This document shows positions 34,275 through 43,198 of a stretch of DNA of 64,000 nt, one piece after another. The position numbers were made by a program, and so were the translations under genes. Each line of letters starts with the position of its first letter. Position 1 is the stretch's first letter. The notes under the pieces are model-generated. The model saw nothing but the letters and a program-made list of their open reading frames with translations. It was not told the DNA's origin and did no database searches. The DNA is taken from NCBI GenBank assembly GCA_963819635.1, contig CAWFWX010000008.1, forward strand, positions 124,001 to 188,000, in the 5' to 3' direction. Source of the stretch: JACVRW01 sp963819635 (GTDB taxonomy: Bacteria; Actinomycetota; Thermoleophilia; Solirubrobacterales; Thermoleophilaceae).

Positions 34275-36488
34275 CTAAGGAAGCGTGACGGCCGCGCCAC
34301 TCCGATTGCCGTGGCGGTCGCGCGCGGCCCCGGCGGGCACGCTCACGGCCGCGCCGTCCGGGCGCGCCACCTCGAACACGGTCCCGCGGGCCCGCACCAC
34401 GACCGTCTTGCCGCCCACGCGGAAGCGGACGACTCCTCCGCGGGCACTGGGCGGCCGGTGGCGCAGGTCCACGTCGCGCACGGCCTGCGGGTAGTCGAGC
34501 GCCACGGCAGCGCGGCCGGCGGAGGCCGCGACCTGGCGAACCTGGATCTGCCGCGACGGCCGTACGCGGAAGCTCCTCGAGGTGAGCCGGTACCGCTTCG
34601 CCCGCACGCGCAGCCGGTAGCGGCCGGTGCGGGCCTCGCGCGGGATCTCCCAGAGCGCGCTGTGGTTGCCCTGGTCGTCGACCTTCCACAGCATTCCGAG
34701 CCCCAGGTCGCTGTCGACCGTGCGCCAGCGGCGACCGGCGCGGCGCTGCACGAGGACGAACGCGCGGCCCACCGGGCGATCGAGCCCGACCGGCCCGCCG
34801 CGCCAGTCCAGCTGGGCGCGCTCGAAGCGCCGCACCACGCGGGCGGGCTGATTCTCAATCGTGCCGCTTGCGGCCCCGCGCCCGTACGGCTCCGCGTTCG
34901 GCGTCACGCCGTTGGTCGGATCGAGCGGATAGGCCGCCTGCGCGGGCTCGCCGGCCACCAGGCGACGTGCCAGCTCGGTCAGCTCCTGGCGCAGGAGGTT
35001 CGATGAGAGCGGGCCGTAGAGAGTCGATCCGCCCTCGTAGTGCTGGCGGTCGTACTCCTCCGGGGTGGTGAAGTACTGGATGAACTCGCCCGCCAGCCCG
35101 GACACGACGATGCGGTCGAGGCCGGTGGACCGCCGCACCGAATCGCGGACGCGCCTGCCCACCTCGGTGGTCGGCTCGCCCGGCAGCGTGACGATCAGCC
35201 CGTTCCCGACCCGGAGCGCCGTCAGCGGGACCGCCTTCGGCACGGTCGACTGATCAAGCGGGATGCCCTGCTTGTGGCCCTGTCCGGGCACCGGCAGCGG
35301 GTTCCGCGTCCCCTCGAACGGCTGGTGGGTCACGTCGAACAGCGGACCGCGCTCCTCCTCGGAGCCGGTGAGGAAGGGGTAGCCGATCATCGGATAGTCC
35401 GCGACGTTGCCGCCCTCTGTGGCCTGGCCGCAGAAGCAGGTGCGGGTCCAGCGCACGTCGAGCTCCGGGGTGGGGGTCAGCGCGGCGCCGGCGCGTCGCC
35501 ACGCGCGGACCATCGCGGCCGCCTCCACCCGGCCGACGTAGTCGGACGCCGCCGGTCCATCGCGCACCAGTCCCGCGGACTGGTCGCCCTCGTTGGAGTT
35601 TCCGTAGACGTTCAGCACGAGCTGCCGCCGCGGCACGCGCCCGGCGCGGCGCACGTGCCGCTCGAAGACCTGGATCGCCGAGGCGTGGTGATCCTCGTTG
35701 TAGTACTGGAAGCTCGACTTCGTGACGGTGCCGTGATCCGCGAACGTGGACCAGCCGCCGATCGGCACCCGGCGTCCGCGCACGACCTTGTCCACGCGCA
35801 GCACGTTCACCTGGGGGTCGATCGTGTGGTCCACCCCCTCCGGGTCGTCCGCGGCCGACCCGTTGCCGCGTTCGCGGATGATGCTGTGGTCGGCCAGGTG
35901 CGCCTCGATGCTGCGATTCATCGTCAGCCCGTGGATCTCGGCACTGCCCCAGCCGGCGCGGGCCGGACCGAGGTTTGCGTCCGCACGCCGCACGGCGGCG
36001 GTCACCTGGCGGACGAGGAAGGTGTACAGCTGTGGGTCCGCCGGCGGCGAGTCGAGGAACCGGTAGAAGCTCACCGGGTCGGTGGCTGTGGCAACGCCCG
36101 GCGCTGCCGTGTTGAAGGTGCTGAAGTTGGCGTACCCGCCCGGCCCGGAGTGCGTGTGCGAGGCCGACACGAGCAGGTTGGACTCGGAGAACCCGCGTGA
36201 TGCGAGCGCGTCGCCGACGTGCTTCACGAGCCCGCCCGGGACCATGAAGAGGTCGACCGCCACGAGCGCCACCTTGCGGTCGCCGCGCTTCAGCACGAGG
36301 GCGCGCGACCACAGGCGCGTGTGCTGGCCCTGAGCGACCCGGTCCTGGCGCGTCCAGCCGCCGAGGTAGTAGCCGGTCCGCGGCGTGATGTCGGCCTTGC
36401 CCACGCCCGCGCGCAGGTTCGCCGCATGCGCCGACTCGGCCGCGGCGAGCGGCACGAGCAGCACGAGCACTGCCAGCAGGCGCCTCAC
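34275..36488 (-). CDS. Secreted neutral/alkaline ceramidase-like hydrolase
   Basis: 737 aa with signal peptide LLAVLVLLVPLAAAESAHAA. The N-terminal catalytic domain matches neutral ceramidases: AGVGKADITPRTGYYLGGW, VSASHTHSGPGGYANFS with the zinc-binding and catalytic histidines, VYGNSNEGDQSAG, and GLAGEFIQYFTTPEEY with further metal ligands. A C-terminal immunoglobulin-like part (GRYRLRVRAKRYRLTSRSFRV) follows. Ceramidases cleave the amide bond of ceramide. Because actinobacteria generally lack sphingolipids, the substrate may be an environmental lipid or another N-acyl compound. The gene is intact and divergent from an ABC system. Confidence 0.88.
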   Translation of the reverse strand: MRRLLAVLVLLVPLAAAESAHAANLRAGVGKADITPRTGYYLGGWTRQDRVAQGQHTRLWSRALVLKRGDRKVALVAVDLFMVPGGLVKHVGDALASRGFSESNLLVSASHTHSGPGGYANFSTFNTAAPGVATATDPVSFYRFLDSPPADPQLYTFLVRQVTAAVRRADANLGPARAGWGSAEIHGLTMNRSIEAHLADHSIIRERGNGSAADDPEGVDHTIDPQVNVLRVDKVVRGRRVPIGGWSTFADHGTVTKSSFQYYNEDHHASAIQVFERHVRRAGRVPRRQLVLNVYGNSNEGDQSAGLVRDGPAASDYVGRVEAAAMVRAWRRAGAALTPTPELDVRWTRTCFCGQATEGGNVADYPMIGYPFLTGSEEERGPLFDVTHQPFEGTRNPLPVPGQGHKQGIPLDQSTVPKAVPLTALRVGNGLIVTLPGEPTTEVGRRVRDSVRRSTGLDRIVVSGLAGEFIQYFTTPEEYDRQHYEGGSTLYGPLSSNLLRQELTELARRLVAGEPAQAAYPLDPTNGVTPNAEPYGRGAASGTIENQPARVVRRFERAQLDWRGGPVGLDRPVGRAFVLVQRRAGRRWRTVDSDLGLGMLWKVDDQGNHSALWEIPREARTGRYRLRVRAKRYRLTSRSFRVRPSRQIQVRQVAASAGRAAVALDYPQAVRDVDLRHRPPSARGGVVRFRVGGKTVVVRARGTVFEVARPDGAAVSVPAGAARDRHGNRSGAAVTLP

Positions 36489-36541
36489 GGGCGCCGACCA
36501 TACCCCGGCGCGGCGGGGCTCGCGCCGGTCGGCTGGCTACC

Positions 36542-37454
36542 GTGCACGCCGTGCTCGAGGTGCGGGACCTCACCAAGCGGTACAAGACGACCCTGGCCGT
36601 CGACGGCCTCAGCTTCACGGCACAGCCCGGCCGCGTGCTCGGCTTCCTGGGGCCGAACGGCGCCGGCAAGACGACCACGCTGCGCATGCTGCTCGGGCTC
36701 GCGCTGCCCAACGTCCGGCTCGACGGCGGTCGAGGGGCGGTCCTACCGGCAGCTGAAGGATCCGATCACGGTCGTCGGCGCCGTGCTCGAGGGACCGCAG
36801 TTCCACCCCGGCCGCACCGGGCGCAACCACCTGCGTGTCGTGGCGACGGCGGCGGGCCTTCCGCGCAGCCGCGTCGAGGAGGTGCTGCGGCTCGTGGAGC
36901 TCGACGGCGCCGGCAACAAGCGCGTCAAGGCGTACTCGCTCGGGATGCGCCAGCGGCTCAGCCTCGCCGGCGCGCTGCTCGGCGACCCGCGCGCGCTCGT
37001 GCTCGACGAGCCCGCCAACGGCCTCGACCCACAGGGCATCCGCTGGCTGCGCGACTTCGTGCGCGCCCAGGCGGGCCAGGGCCGGACGGTCCTCGTGTCG
37101 AGCCACGTCCTCGCGGAGATGGCGCAGACGGTCGACGAGATCGTGGTCATCAGCCGCGGGAAGCTCGTGGCGCAGGGCTCGCTCGACGAGCTCACCGCGG
37201 GCGCGGAGGCGCCGGTCTGGGTCCGGACTCCCGAGCCGGACCGTCTGCAGGCGGCGCTGAACGCACTCGACGGCGTGACCGCCGAGCCGGGCGAGGCGGC
37301 CGGCGGCTGGCTGGCGGTTCACGGCCCGTCGCTCGAGACCGTGGGCACCACCGCCGCCGAGAACGGCATCGCCGTCTACGAGCTGTACCGGCCGCGCCAG
37401 ACGCTCGAGAACGTGTTCCTCGAGCTCACGTCCGGAACGGAGGCCGGCAGGTGA
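36542..37454 (+). pseudogene. ABC-2 transporter ATP-binding protein, frameshifted
   Basis: From the GTG start: LEVRDLTKRYKTTLAVDGLS and Walker A LGFLGPNGAGKTTTLRML. Near 36710 one extra A shifts the frame (LALP then TSGSTAVEGRSYRQLKDP in the other frame). The second frame carries YSLGMRQRLSLAGALLGDPRALVLDEPANGLDP, the switch His in VLVSSHVLAEM, and a C-terminal domain ending at 37454. All ATPase motifs remain, so only one base separates this from a normal ~304-aa BcrA/DrrA-type protein. The downstream permease overlaps it by four bases. Confidence 0.85.
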
Positions 37455-38179
37455 CGCGGCTCGTGAGCGCGGAGCTCCTGAAGCTGCGCACCACGCGAAC
37501 CTTCTGGGCGCTTGCCGGGTCGGCGGCGGCGCTCGTGCTCCTGCTCGTCGTGCTGACCCTGATCCTCGACGACCAGCTGAACAGCCGGGACGACGTCGAG
37601 TCCCTCCTGTCCACGGGCGGGATCGCCGGCCTTCTCACCCTGGTGCTCGGCGTGGTCGCGGCGGCCGGCGAGTACCGCCACGGGACGATCGCGTCGACCC
37701 TGCTCGTGACGCCTCAGCGGCTGCGTGCCGTCGGTGCGCAGGTCGCCGGGTCCCTGATCGGCGGCGTGTTCATCGGCGTGATCGCGAGCGCTGTGATCGC
37801 TGCCATCGTGCTGCCCTGGCTGAGTGCAAAGGATGTGGCGCTGCTCCCCGCGGGCGAGACGCTCGGGGTCTTTTTCGGCGCCACGCTCTTCGCCGGCCTC
37901 GCGGGCGCCCTCGGTGCGGCTCTCGGCGCGCTGATGCGCAACCAGGTCACCGCGGTGGTCACCGTCCTGGTTCTGCTCTTCGTGGTCGACCCGACGCTCT
38001 CGGCTCTGGTCGAGAACGTCGCTCCGTTCACGCTCAACGGGTTGAGCTCGGGCATGACCGGTGGCGACGACGGCTCGATCGACACTCTCTCGCGCGGTGT
38101 TGCCGCGGCGGTCTGGGCGCTCTACACCGTGGTGCTCGCGGGCCTGGCGGCGATCCTCACGTCCCGCCGCGATATCTAG
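37451..38179 (+). CDS. ABC-2 type transporter permease
   Basis: 242 aa from GTG 37451, overlapping the ATPase stop. Starts TRLVSAELLKLRTTRTFWAL, the standard cytoplasmic start of this permease class. Six hydrophobic segments follow (AALVLLLVVLTLIL; IAGLLTLVLGVVAAAGEYRHGTI; GVFIGVIASAVIAAIVLPW; GVFFGATLFAGLAGALGAALGALM; VTVLVLLFVV; ALYTVVLAGLAAILTSR). The GEYRHGTI segment with the conserved Arg-His-Gly-Thr is a hallmark. It is convergent with the LacI gene, overlapping it by about 23 bases. Confidence 0.88.
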   Translation: MTRLVSAELLKLRTTRTFWALAGSAAALVLLLVVLTLILDDQLNSRDDVESLLSTGGIAGLLTLVLGVVAAAGEYRHGTIASTLLVTPQRLRAVGAQVAGSLIGGVFIGVIASAVIAAIVLPWLSAKDVALLPAGETLGVFFGATLFAGLAGALGAALGALMRNQVTAVVTVLVLLFVVDPTLSALVENVAPFTLNGLSSGMTGGDDGSIDTLSRGVAAAVWALYTVVLAGLAAILTSRRDI

Positions 38180-39161
38180 CGGTCGAGCCGCGTACCAGGA
38201 GCTCGGCGGGCAGGACTATGCGCCTGCGGGTGCGCTTGCCCTCGAGGCGCAGCTCGAGCAGCTCGAACGACTTCGCCCCGAGCAGCTCGGCGTCCAGGGC
38301 GACTGTCGTGAGCGGCGGCTCCAGCACGCGCGCGAACTCCATGTCGTCGAAGCCGACCACCGACAGGTCGTCCGGGATCCTGGTGCCCCTCTCGCGCGCG
38401 GCCAGGTACACGCCGGCGGCGATCACGTCGTCGTCGCAGAACACGGCGGTCGGCTCTTCCTCCAGCAGCGAGATCGCATTCCGGCGGGCGTCCTCGATCG
38501 TGATCGGGGTCAGTACACGCGGCTGCGCGTCGGGGTCCAGGCCGGCCTCGGACAGCACTCGCCGGCGGCTCTTCTCGCGGTGCTCGAAGGTGAGCGCGCG
38601 GAAGGCGGCGGCGAGGTGGCCGATGCGCCGATGCCCGAGCGCGACGAGATGCTCGAAGGCGGCCGCCGCCCCGCCCTCGCCGTCGAACCGCACCGACGGC
38701 CGCCCGGGCGCCTCGGTCTCCATCAGCACGACGTTCTCGTCGGGTCCGAGCGCGTCGGGCTCGGTTACCTCGAACAGCATGTAGCCATCCACCGGACCCG
38801 CCCGCAGGGCCTCGAAGGACTGCGACTCCCAGTGGCGGTCGTTCTGCGTGTCGACCAGGATCACGATGTAGCCGGCCGCGGCCGCGGCGCGCTGGGCGCC
38901 CCGGAGGACGCGGCTGAAGAAGGGGTTCGTCATGTCGGGCACGAGCAGCGCGACGGCCCGCGACGCGCCGAGCCGCAGCGCCTGAGCGGCGGCGTTCGGC
39001 CGGTAGCCGAGCTCCCGCGCGCAGCGCCGGACCCGCTCCTGGGTCGCCTCGGAGACGCGGCCGGGCCCCTTGCCGGAGAAGACCAGCGAGACCGTCGACT
39101 GGGAAACGCCCGCACAGCGGGCGACATCGATGCTGGTGGGCCGCTCGATGGGCGAATGCAA
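38157..39161 (-). CDS. LacI-family transcriptional regulator
   Basis: 334 aa from TTG 39161; no ATG or GTG fits in frame near the HTH. N-terminal HTH PTSIDVARCAGVSQSTVSLV with the hinge region LGYRPNAAAQALRLG, then a periplasmic-binding-protein-like effector domain (AVALLVPDMTNPFFSRVLRG; VDGYMLFEV; LGHRRIGHLAAAF; PTAVFCDDDVIAAGVYLAARERG; LSVVGFDDMEFA). It binds a palindromic operator and releases or binds it on ligand, usually a sugar. No sugar operon lies beside it. A promoter with CATACGTATG palindromes lies 37-76 bases upstream, suggesting autoregulation and control of the divergent small gene. Confidence 0.9.
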   Translation of the reverse strand: MHSPIERPTSIDVARCAGVSQSTVSLVFSGKGPGRVSEATQERVRRCARELGYRPNAAAQALRLGASRAVALLVPDMTNPFFSRVLRGAQRAAAAAGYIVILVDTQNDRHWESQSFEALRAGPVDGYMLFEVTEPDALGPDENVVLMETEAPGRPSVRFDGEGGAAAAFEHLVALGHRRIGHLAAAFRALTFEHREKSRRRVLSEAGLDPDAQPRVLTPITIEDARRNAISLLEEEPTAVFCDDDVIAAGVYLAARERGTRIPDDLSVVGFDDMEFARVLEPPLTTVALDAELLGAKSFELLELRLEGKRTRRRIVLPAELLVRGSTARYRGGT

Positions 39162-39197
39162 GCAGGTGGGGCGGGTGGGGGTGTCCGGCTGAGGGGC

Positions 39198-39237
39198 TTG
39201 ACGAATGGAGTCATACGTAGTATGCTCATACGTATGA
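39198..39237 (+). promoter_or_regulatory. Promoter with overlapping LacI-type operator palindromes
   Basis: TTGACG (39198-39203) and TATGCT (39221-39226) are separated by exactly 17 bases, a good vegetative -35/-10 pair. The expected transcription start lies at about 39233, directly at the ATG (39234) of the small gene, so the mRNA would be leaderless. TCATACGTA occurs twice (39211-39219 and 39226-39234). The second copy is the centre of the perfect 12-base palindrome TCATACGTATGA with a central CG, the usual form of LacI-family operators. The first, CATAC-GTA-GTATG, overlaps the -10 box. Confidence 0.7.
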
Positions 39238-39596
39238 TGCAGATCGGAACACACATCGCGGCAGTCCTGGCGGCGGGTGCCGTGGCCACTGGTGTGGCCT
39301 TCGGTGCCGAGGCCGGGGTTGACGGCGACGGTGGCGCCGCTCCCAGCGCGCTCGTGATCGACGCGTCGCTCGCCAGTCACGGGCGCGAGCTCGTGGACCC
39401 GCGGCTCGAGGACGTGGACGCCGAGGTGCGGCTCCCGCGCGACGCCGACGAGGCGCGCACCAACGTGCGCTACTTCGACGCGCTCGACTACCGCGTCTAC
39501 GTCGCGGGGGCGACGGCCACCGCGGCGGCGGAGCGAACCGGCGTGGATGCCATGCAGGCCGGCGACCTCGACGGCGCGCTGGCCGCGGCCCGCTAG
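39234..39596 (+). CDS. Small secreted protein of unknown function, probably leaderless
   Basis: 120 aa. Signal peptide MMQIGTHIAAVLAAGAVATGVAFGA, then a mature acidic domain (LVIDASLASHGRELVDPRLEDVDAEVRLP) with a DEARTNVRYFDALDYRVYVAG segment and an Ala-rich end. Not recognised. ATGs at 39234 and 39237 are both possible; the promoter position favours 39234. The stop overlaps the convergent rmlA gene by four bases. It is likely to be repressed by the LacI-type regulator encoded divergently. Confidence 0.6.
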   Translation: MMQIGTHIAAVLAAGAVATGVAFGAEAGVDGDGGAAPSALVIDASLASHGRELVDPRLEDVDAEVRLPRDADEARTNVRYFDALDYRVYVAGATATAAAERTGVDAMQAGDLDGALAAAR

Positions 39597-40660
39597 AGGA
39601 GCTGCACGTCGGCGCTGTCGCCGACCACGAAGCGGTAGGCCTTCGGCAGGGCTGGGCCGCGCGCGATCGTCACGTCCTTGCCGATCAGGCTCGCCTCGAT
39701 GCGGTGGTCGACCTGTGAGATCCGCGAGCCCGACATCACGATCGAGTGCTCGAGCTCGGCGTTCTCGATCGTGACGTTCTCGCCGATCGCCGTGTAGGGG
39801 CCGATGTACGCGTCCACGAGCCGGGAGCCGGCCCCGATGACGGCCGGCCCGCGCACCGTGGTGCGCTCCAGCCTCGCGCCCGCCTCGATCACAACGCGGC
39901 CCTCGACGCGAGCGTCGATGAGCTCGCCGTCCACGCGCGGCGTGAGGTCGTCGAGGATGAGCCGGTTCGCCTCCAGCATGTCGTGCACCTGGCCCGTGTC
40001 CTTCCACCAGCCGTGCACGATGTGCGGGTCCACGCGGAGGCCGCGGTCCACGAGCATCTGGATCGCGTCGGTGATCTCGAGCTCGTTGCGCCCGGACGGC
40101 TCGATCGACCGCGCCGCATCGAAGATCGCCGGGGTGAACATGTAGACGCCGACCAGCGCGAGGTCGGTCTTCGGCTCCTTGGGCTTCTCGACGAGGCGCG
40201 CCACGCGGTCGTCGCCGTCGAGCTCCGCGACTCCGTAGTTCTCGGGATCGGGCACCGGCGTCAGCAGGATCAGCGCGTCCGGCTGCTCGCTCCGGAACGT
40301 GTCCACGAGCGCGACGATCCCGTGCCTCAGCAGGTTGTCGCCCAGGTACATCACGAAGGGCGAGTCGCCGAGGAACTCCTCGGCGGTCAGGACCGCGTGC
40401 GCCAGCCCCAGCGGCGCGTCCTGCTCGATGTACTCGATCCGGACGCCGAAGCGTGAGCCGTCTCCGGCCGCCTCGCGGATCTCGCCGCCGGTCTCGGGGG
40501 CGATGATGATCCCCAGCTCCTCGATCCCGGCCTCGGCCATCGCCTCGATCCCGTAGAAGAGCACCGGCTTGTTCGCCACCGGCACGAGCTGCTTCGCGCT
40601 CGTATGGGTGAGCGGCCGAAGGCGGGTTCCCTTGCCGCCCGAGAGGATCAAGCCCTTCAT
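39593..40660 (-). CDS. rmlA: Glucose-1-phosphate thymidylyltransferase, long form
   Basis: 355 aa. It makes dTDP-glucose from dTTP and glucose 1-phosphate, the first step to dTDP-rhamnose. N-terminal nucleotidyltransferase: LILSGGKGTRLRPLTHTSAKQLVPVANKP (activation loop G-G-x-G-T-R), FVMYLGDNLL with the catalytic Asp, and LVEKPKEPKTDLALVGVY. The C-terminal ~110 residues form a left-handed beta-helix (VIEAGARLERTTVRGPAVIGAG). This long class occurs in actinobacteria and archaea and differs from the ~290-aa RmlA by this extension. It probably acts with rmlB and rmlD. Confidence 0.9.
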   Translation of the reverse strand: MKGLILSGGKGTRLRPLTHTSAKQLVPVANKPVLFYGIEAMAEAGIEELGIIIAPETGGEIREAAGDGSRFGVRIEYIEQDAPLGLAHAVLTAEEFLGDSPFVMYLGDNLLRHGIVALVDTFRSEQPDALILLTPVPDPENYGVAELDGDDRVARLVEKPKEPKTDLALVGVYMFTPAIFDAARSIEPSGRNELEITDAIQMLVDRGLRVDPHIVHGWWKDTGQVHDMLEANRLILDDLTPRVDGELIDARVEGRVVIEAGARLERTTVRGPAVIGAGSRLVDAYIGPYTAIGENVTIENAELEHSIVMSGSRISQVDHRIEASLIGKDVTIARGPALPKAYRFVVGDSADVQLL

Positions 40661-40671
40661 GGCCGGGGACG

Positions 40672-41103
40672 CTAGTAGACGCCGCCGAGCTTGCGGTGAT
40701 CCCAGCTCACGGTGCGCGTCGGGACGAAGGTGAGACCCACGCGCTTCTGCGCCTGCTTGGCGACCATGGCGCGGACTTCATCGTTGAGATCGCCGGCGTA
40801 ACGGGCGAACAGCTCCAGTCCGAACTGCTCGACTCTCTCGGGATCGCGCTCGAGCAGAACGTCGCATTCCAACATCACACCACGCAGCTCGTGGTATTGG
40901 ACGCCTTCTTCAAAGCCCAAGGTGGCGCGCGGATCCCGTTCCAGATTGCGGGCTTTCTGTGACTTTGCGTATGTCCATGACCGCACTGCGGGATTGGGAA
41001 CGAACCACAGCGCCACCATGTGCGGCAGGCCGTGCGGCCCGTTCGTCGCGCACTGCATGACCATCTTCTCCTCGAGGAAGGCACGCACCTCCTCGCCGGT
41101 CAT
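40672..41103 (-). CDS. Pyridoxamine-phosphate-oxidase-fold (flavin/F420-type) protein
   Basis: 143 aa from ATG 41103; a TTG start at 41130 would overlap pafBC. The split-barrel pattern is visible: EVRAFLEEKMVMQCATNGPHGLPHMVALWFVPN, then TYAKSQKARNLERDPRATLGFEEG, the region that in this fold contacts the flavin or F420 phosphate. Most such proteins in actinobacteria are F420- or FMN-dependent reductases; the cofactor cannot be decided by eye. It lies ten bases after pafBC on the same strand. Confidence 0.8.
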   Translation of the reverse strand: MTGEEVRAFLEEKMVMQCATNGPHGLPHMVALWFVPNPAVRSWTYAKSQKARNLERDPRATLGFEEGVQYHELRGVMLECDVLLERDPERVEQFGLELFARYAGDLNDEVRAMVAKQAQKRVGLTFVPTRTVSWDHRKLGGVY

Positions 41104-41113
41104 CTCGATCTTG

Positions 41114-43144
41114 CTACGCCGCGACGGCAAGGTGCTCAGCGGCCTCCAGAACGGCGCGGCGCGCCTCCTCCGGCTCGAGCACCACGGCGTCGCCGGCCTC
41201 CTTGAGGATCTCGCGCGCGAGCCACTCGTAGGACGCGAAGGTGCGCTCGAAGATCAGCGACCCGTCCGAGAGCTCGGTCCCGGCCGGGTGGTCCTCGCGC
41301 ACCCAGCGGGCGCGTTCCGGCGACACCCAGATCTTCGCCTTGGAGCCGGACTCCACCTCGCCGGTGGCGAGCCAGCCGTGCACGTCGGGCTCCACGCCCG
41401 GACGCGGCTCGAACTGCTCGCCCGTCACCTCCACCTCGCGCACCCGATCGAGCCGGTACGAGCGCGGCTTGTCCTTGTCGAGGTCCCAGGAGTGGATGTA
41501 CCAGCCCTCCTGCCCGTTCACGAGCTTGTAGGGCTCGATGGTGCGCTCGGTGAACTCGTCCTCGTTCTCTTTGTAGTACTCGATGCGCAGCTGGCGGCGG
41601 GCCATGATGGCCCCGGAAACCACGCGCGCCACGTCCGAATCGTCGCCCTTCGCGGTGGTGATCTGGAGCCCGTCCTCGGCGGGGTCCTGCCCGAGCGCGT
41701 CCACGATCTTCTTGCGCGCCGACGCGAGCGAGCCCTCCGGCAGGTGCTCGCCGATCAGGTCGATCGCCGCCACCAGCGCCTTGGCCTCGAGCGGCAGCAG
41801 CCGGGCGGGTTGAGCGAAGTTGTCGCCGTAGGGCTCCGGGTCGACCTCGATCTGGTCGCCCTGCACCTCCGCGTAGAGCACGTACGAGCCGCCGCCGAAG
41901 TTCACGACGTTCAGCACGTCGATGTCCTGGCGGAGCTCCTGGTCGTTCACCTGGAGCGTCTCGCAGAGCTCGGTTACCTCGAGCTTGCGGCTCTCGCGGG
42001 CGGCGTCGATCAGGATGCCGGCGAGCGTGACGAGCCGGGCGAAGCGCTCCGGCCGGATCGGCGACTCGTGGCCGTCGTCCTCCTCCTCCGGCTCGGCCTG
42101 CTTGCGCCTGCGCGCCGGCTTGGCGAGCTCCGGCGGCTTGGCATGGCGCTCCGTCACGAGCTCGAGCCGCTCGCGCGCCTCCGCGGCCAGCTCCTCCGGA
42201 CCTTCGATCCGCGCCTGCTCGCCGAGCCCGAGCACCCACGACACCATCTGGCGGGAGTTCGCGTAATCGGTCTCGAAGATCACGCCGCCGTCGGCGTCCT
42301 GCACCTCGCCGGCGTGGCCGAAGTGGCGCAGCGCAAGCCAGTCGATCCGGTCCGAGAGCCAGATGCGGGCGCGCCCGACCGGGTCGCCGAGCTGCCAGTC
42401 CGTGCGCGTGGCGTACACGCGCGGGTCGAAGTCCTCGGGGCGGTTGAAGTCGTGCTCGGCCTTCGACGAGTAGCCCACCTTGCCCCGGATGCGCGACACG
42501 CGGAAGACGCGCACGTCGTCGCGCTCGTGCGAGTAGCCGATCAGGTAGAACTGGCCGCCGCGGTAGAGCAGGTGGTAGGGGTCCACCTTGCGCTTCTCCT
42601 GGGCGTCGCGGCCGATCGTGTAGTAGTCGAAGACGATCGTCTTGCGGCGGAAGATCGCGGTCTCGACCTTGGACAGCCGCTGCGAGAGCTCCCTGCCGCC
42701 CGCGCCCGCGGTCACGGCCAGCGCCACGCTCCGCTGCTCGGGCGCGTCGAGGGGCGACGGCTTGCCCCACGACAGCTGCTGCAGAGCCAGCCGCAGCGGC
42801 TCCGCGTAGGCGAACTCGCCGTCGAGCAGCGACAGCGACGTTCGAAGCGCGCCGAGCTCCTTGTCCGTGAACTCGATCGCGGGGAGGTAGAAGTTCTCCG
42901 GCGGCAGCGAGTAGTTCTCGGCCTCGTAGTAGCCCTCGGCCGGCTTGTCGACCTTGAGGTGGATCCCGAGCGACTCCAGCTCGGCGCGGTCGGCGTAGAA
43001 GCGCCGCGCGAAGGCCTCGTCGTTCATCTGCGAGTAGCCCTCGACGTCCTGCTTGATCTCGAGCGCCGTGACGGGCCTTCGCTCCGCCATCAGGAACGAG
43101 ATCAGGGACAGCTGCCGGATGAGCTTCTCGGTGTCCTTCGCCAT
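41114..43144 (-). CDS. pafBC: Fused PafB-PafC WYL-domain transcriptional regulator
   Basis: 676 aa, about twice a single PafB or PafC. The N-terminal half has a winged HTH (KLIRQLSLISFLMAERRPVTALEIKQ) and a WYL-type domain (IVFDYYTIGRDAQEKRKVDPYHLLY; GQFYLIGYSHERDDVRVFRVSRI). A charged linker (QAEPEEEDDGHESP) leads to a second HTH (LVTLAGILIDAARESRKLEVTELC) and a second WYL domain (LRIEYYKENEDEFTERTIEPYKL; GWYIHSWD). In mycobacteria PafBC drives the LexA-independent DNA-damage response, and the two subunits are usually separate genes. A natural fusion shows the 1:1 stoichiometry. Confidence 0.85.
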   Translation of the reverse strand: MAKDTEKLIRQLSLISFLMAERRPVTALEIKQDVEGYSQMNDEAFARRFYADRAELESLGIHLKVDKPAEGYYEAENYSLPPENFYLPAIEFTDKELGALRTSLSLLDGEFAYAEPLRLALQQLSWGKPSPLDAPEQRSVALAVTAGAGGRELSQRLSKVETAIFRRKTIVFDYYTIGRDAQEKRKVDPYHLLYRGGQFYLIGYSHERDDVRVFRVSRIRGKVGYSSKAEHDFNRPEDFDPRVYATRTDWQLGDPVGRARIWLSDRIDWLALRHFGHAGEVQDADGGVIFETDYANSRQMVSWVLGLGEQARIEGPEELAAEARERLELVTERHAKPPELAKPARRRKQAEPEEEDDGHESPIRPERFARLVTLAGILIDAARESRKLEVTELCETLQVNDQELRQDIDVLNVVNFGGGSYVLYAEVQGDQIEVDPEPYGDNFAQPARLLPLEAKALVAAIDLIGEHLPEGSLASARKKIVDALGQDPAEDGLQITTAKGDDSDVARVVSGAIMARRQLRIEYYKENEDEFTERTIEPYKLVNGQEGWYIHSWDLDKDKPRSYRLDRVREVEVTGEQFEPRPGVEPDVHGWLATGEVESGSKAKIWVSPERARWVREDHPAGTELSDGSLIFERTFASYEWLAREILKEAGDAVVLEPEEARRAVLEAAEHLAVAA

Positions 43145-43198
43145 GAGGTGTCAACGAGGATAAGCGGGAAACCCGCTTGGGGTAGCCCCCTCCCGGTT

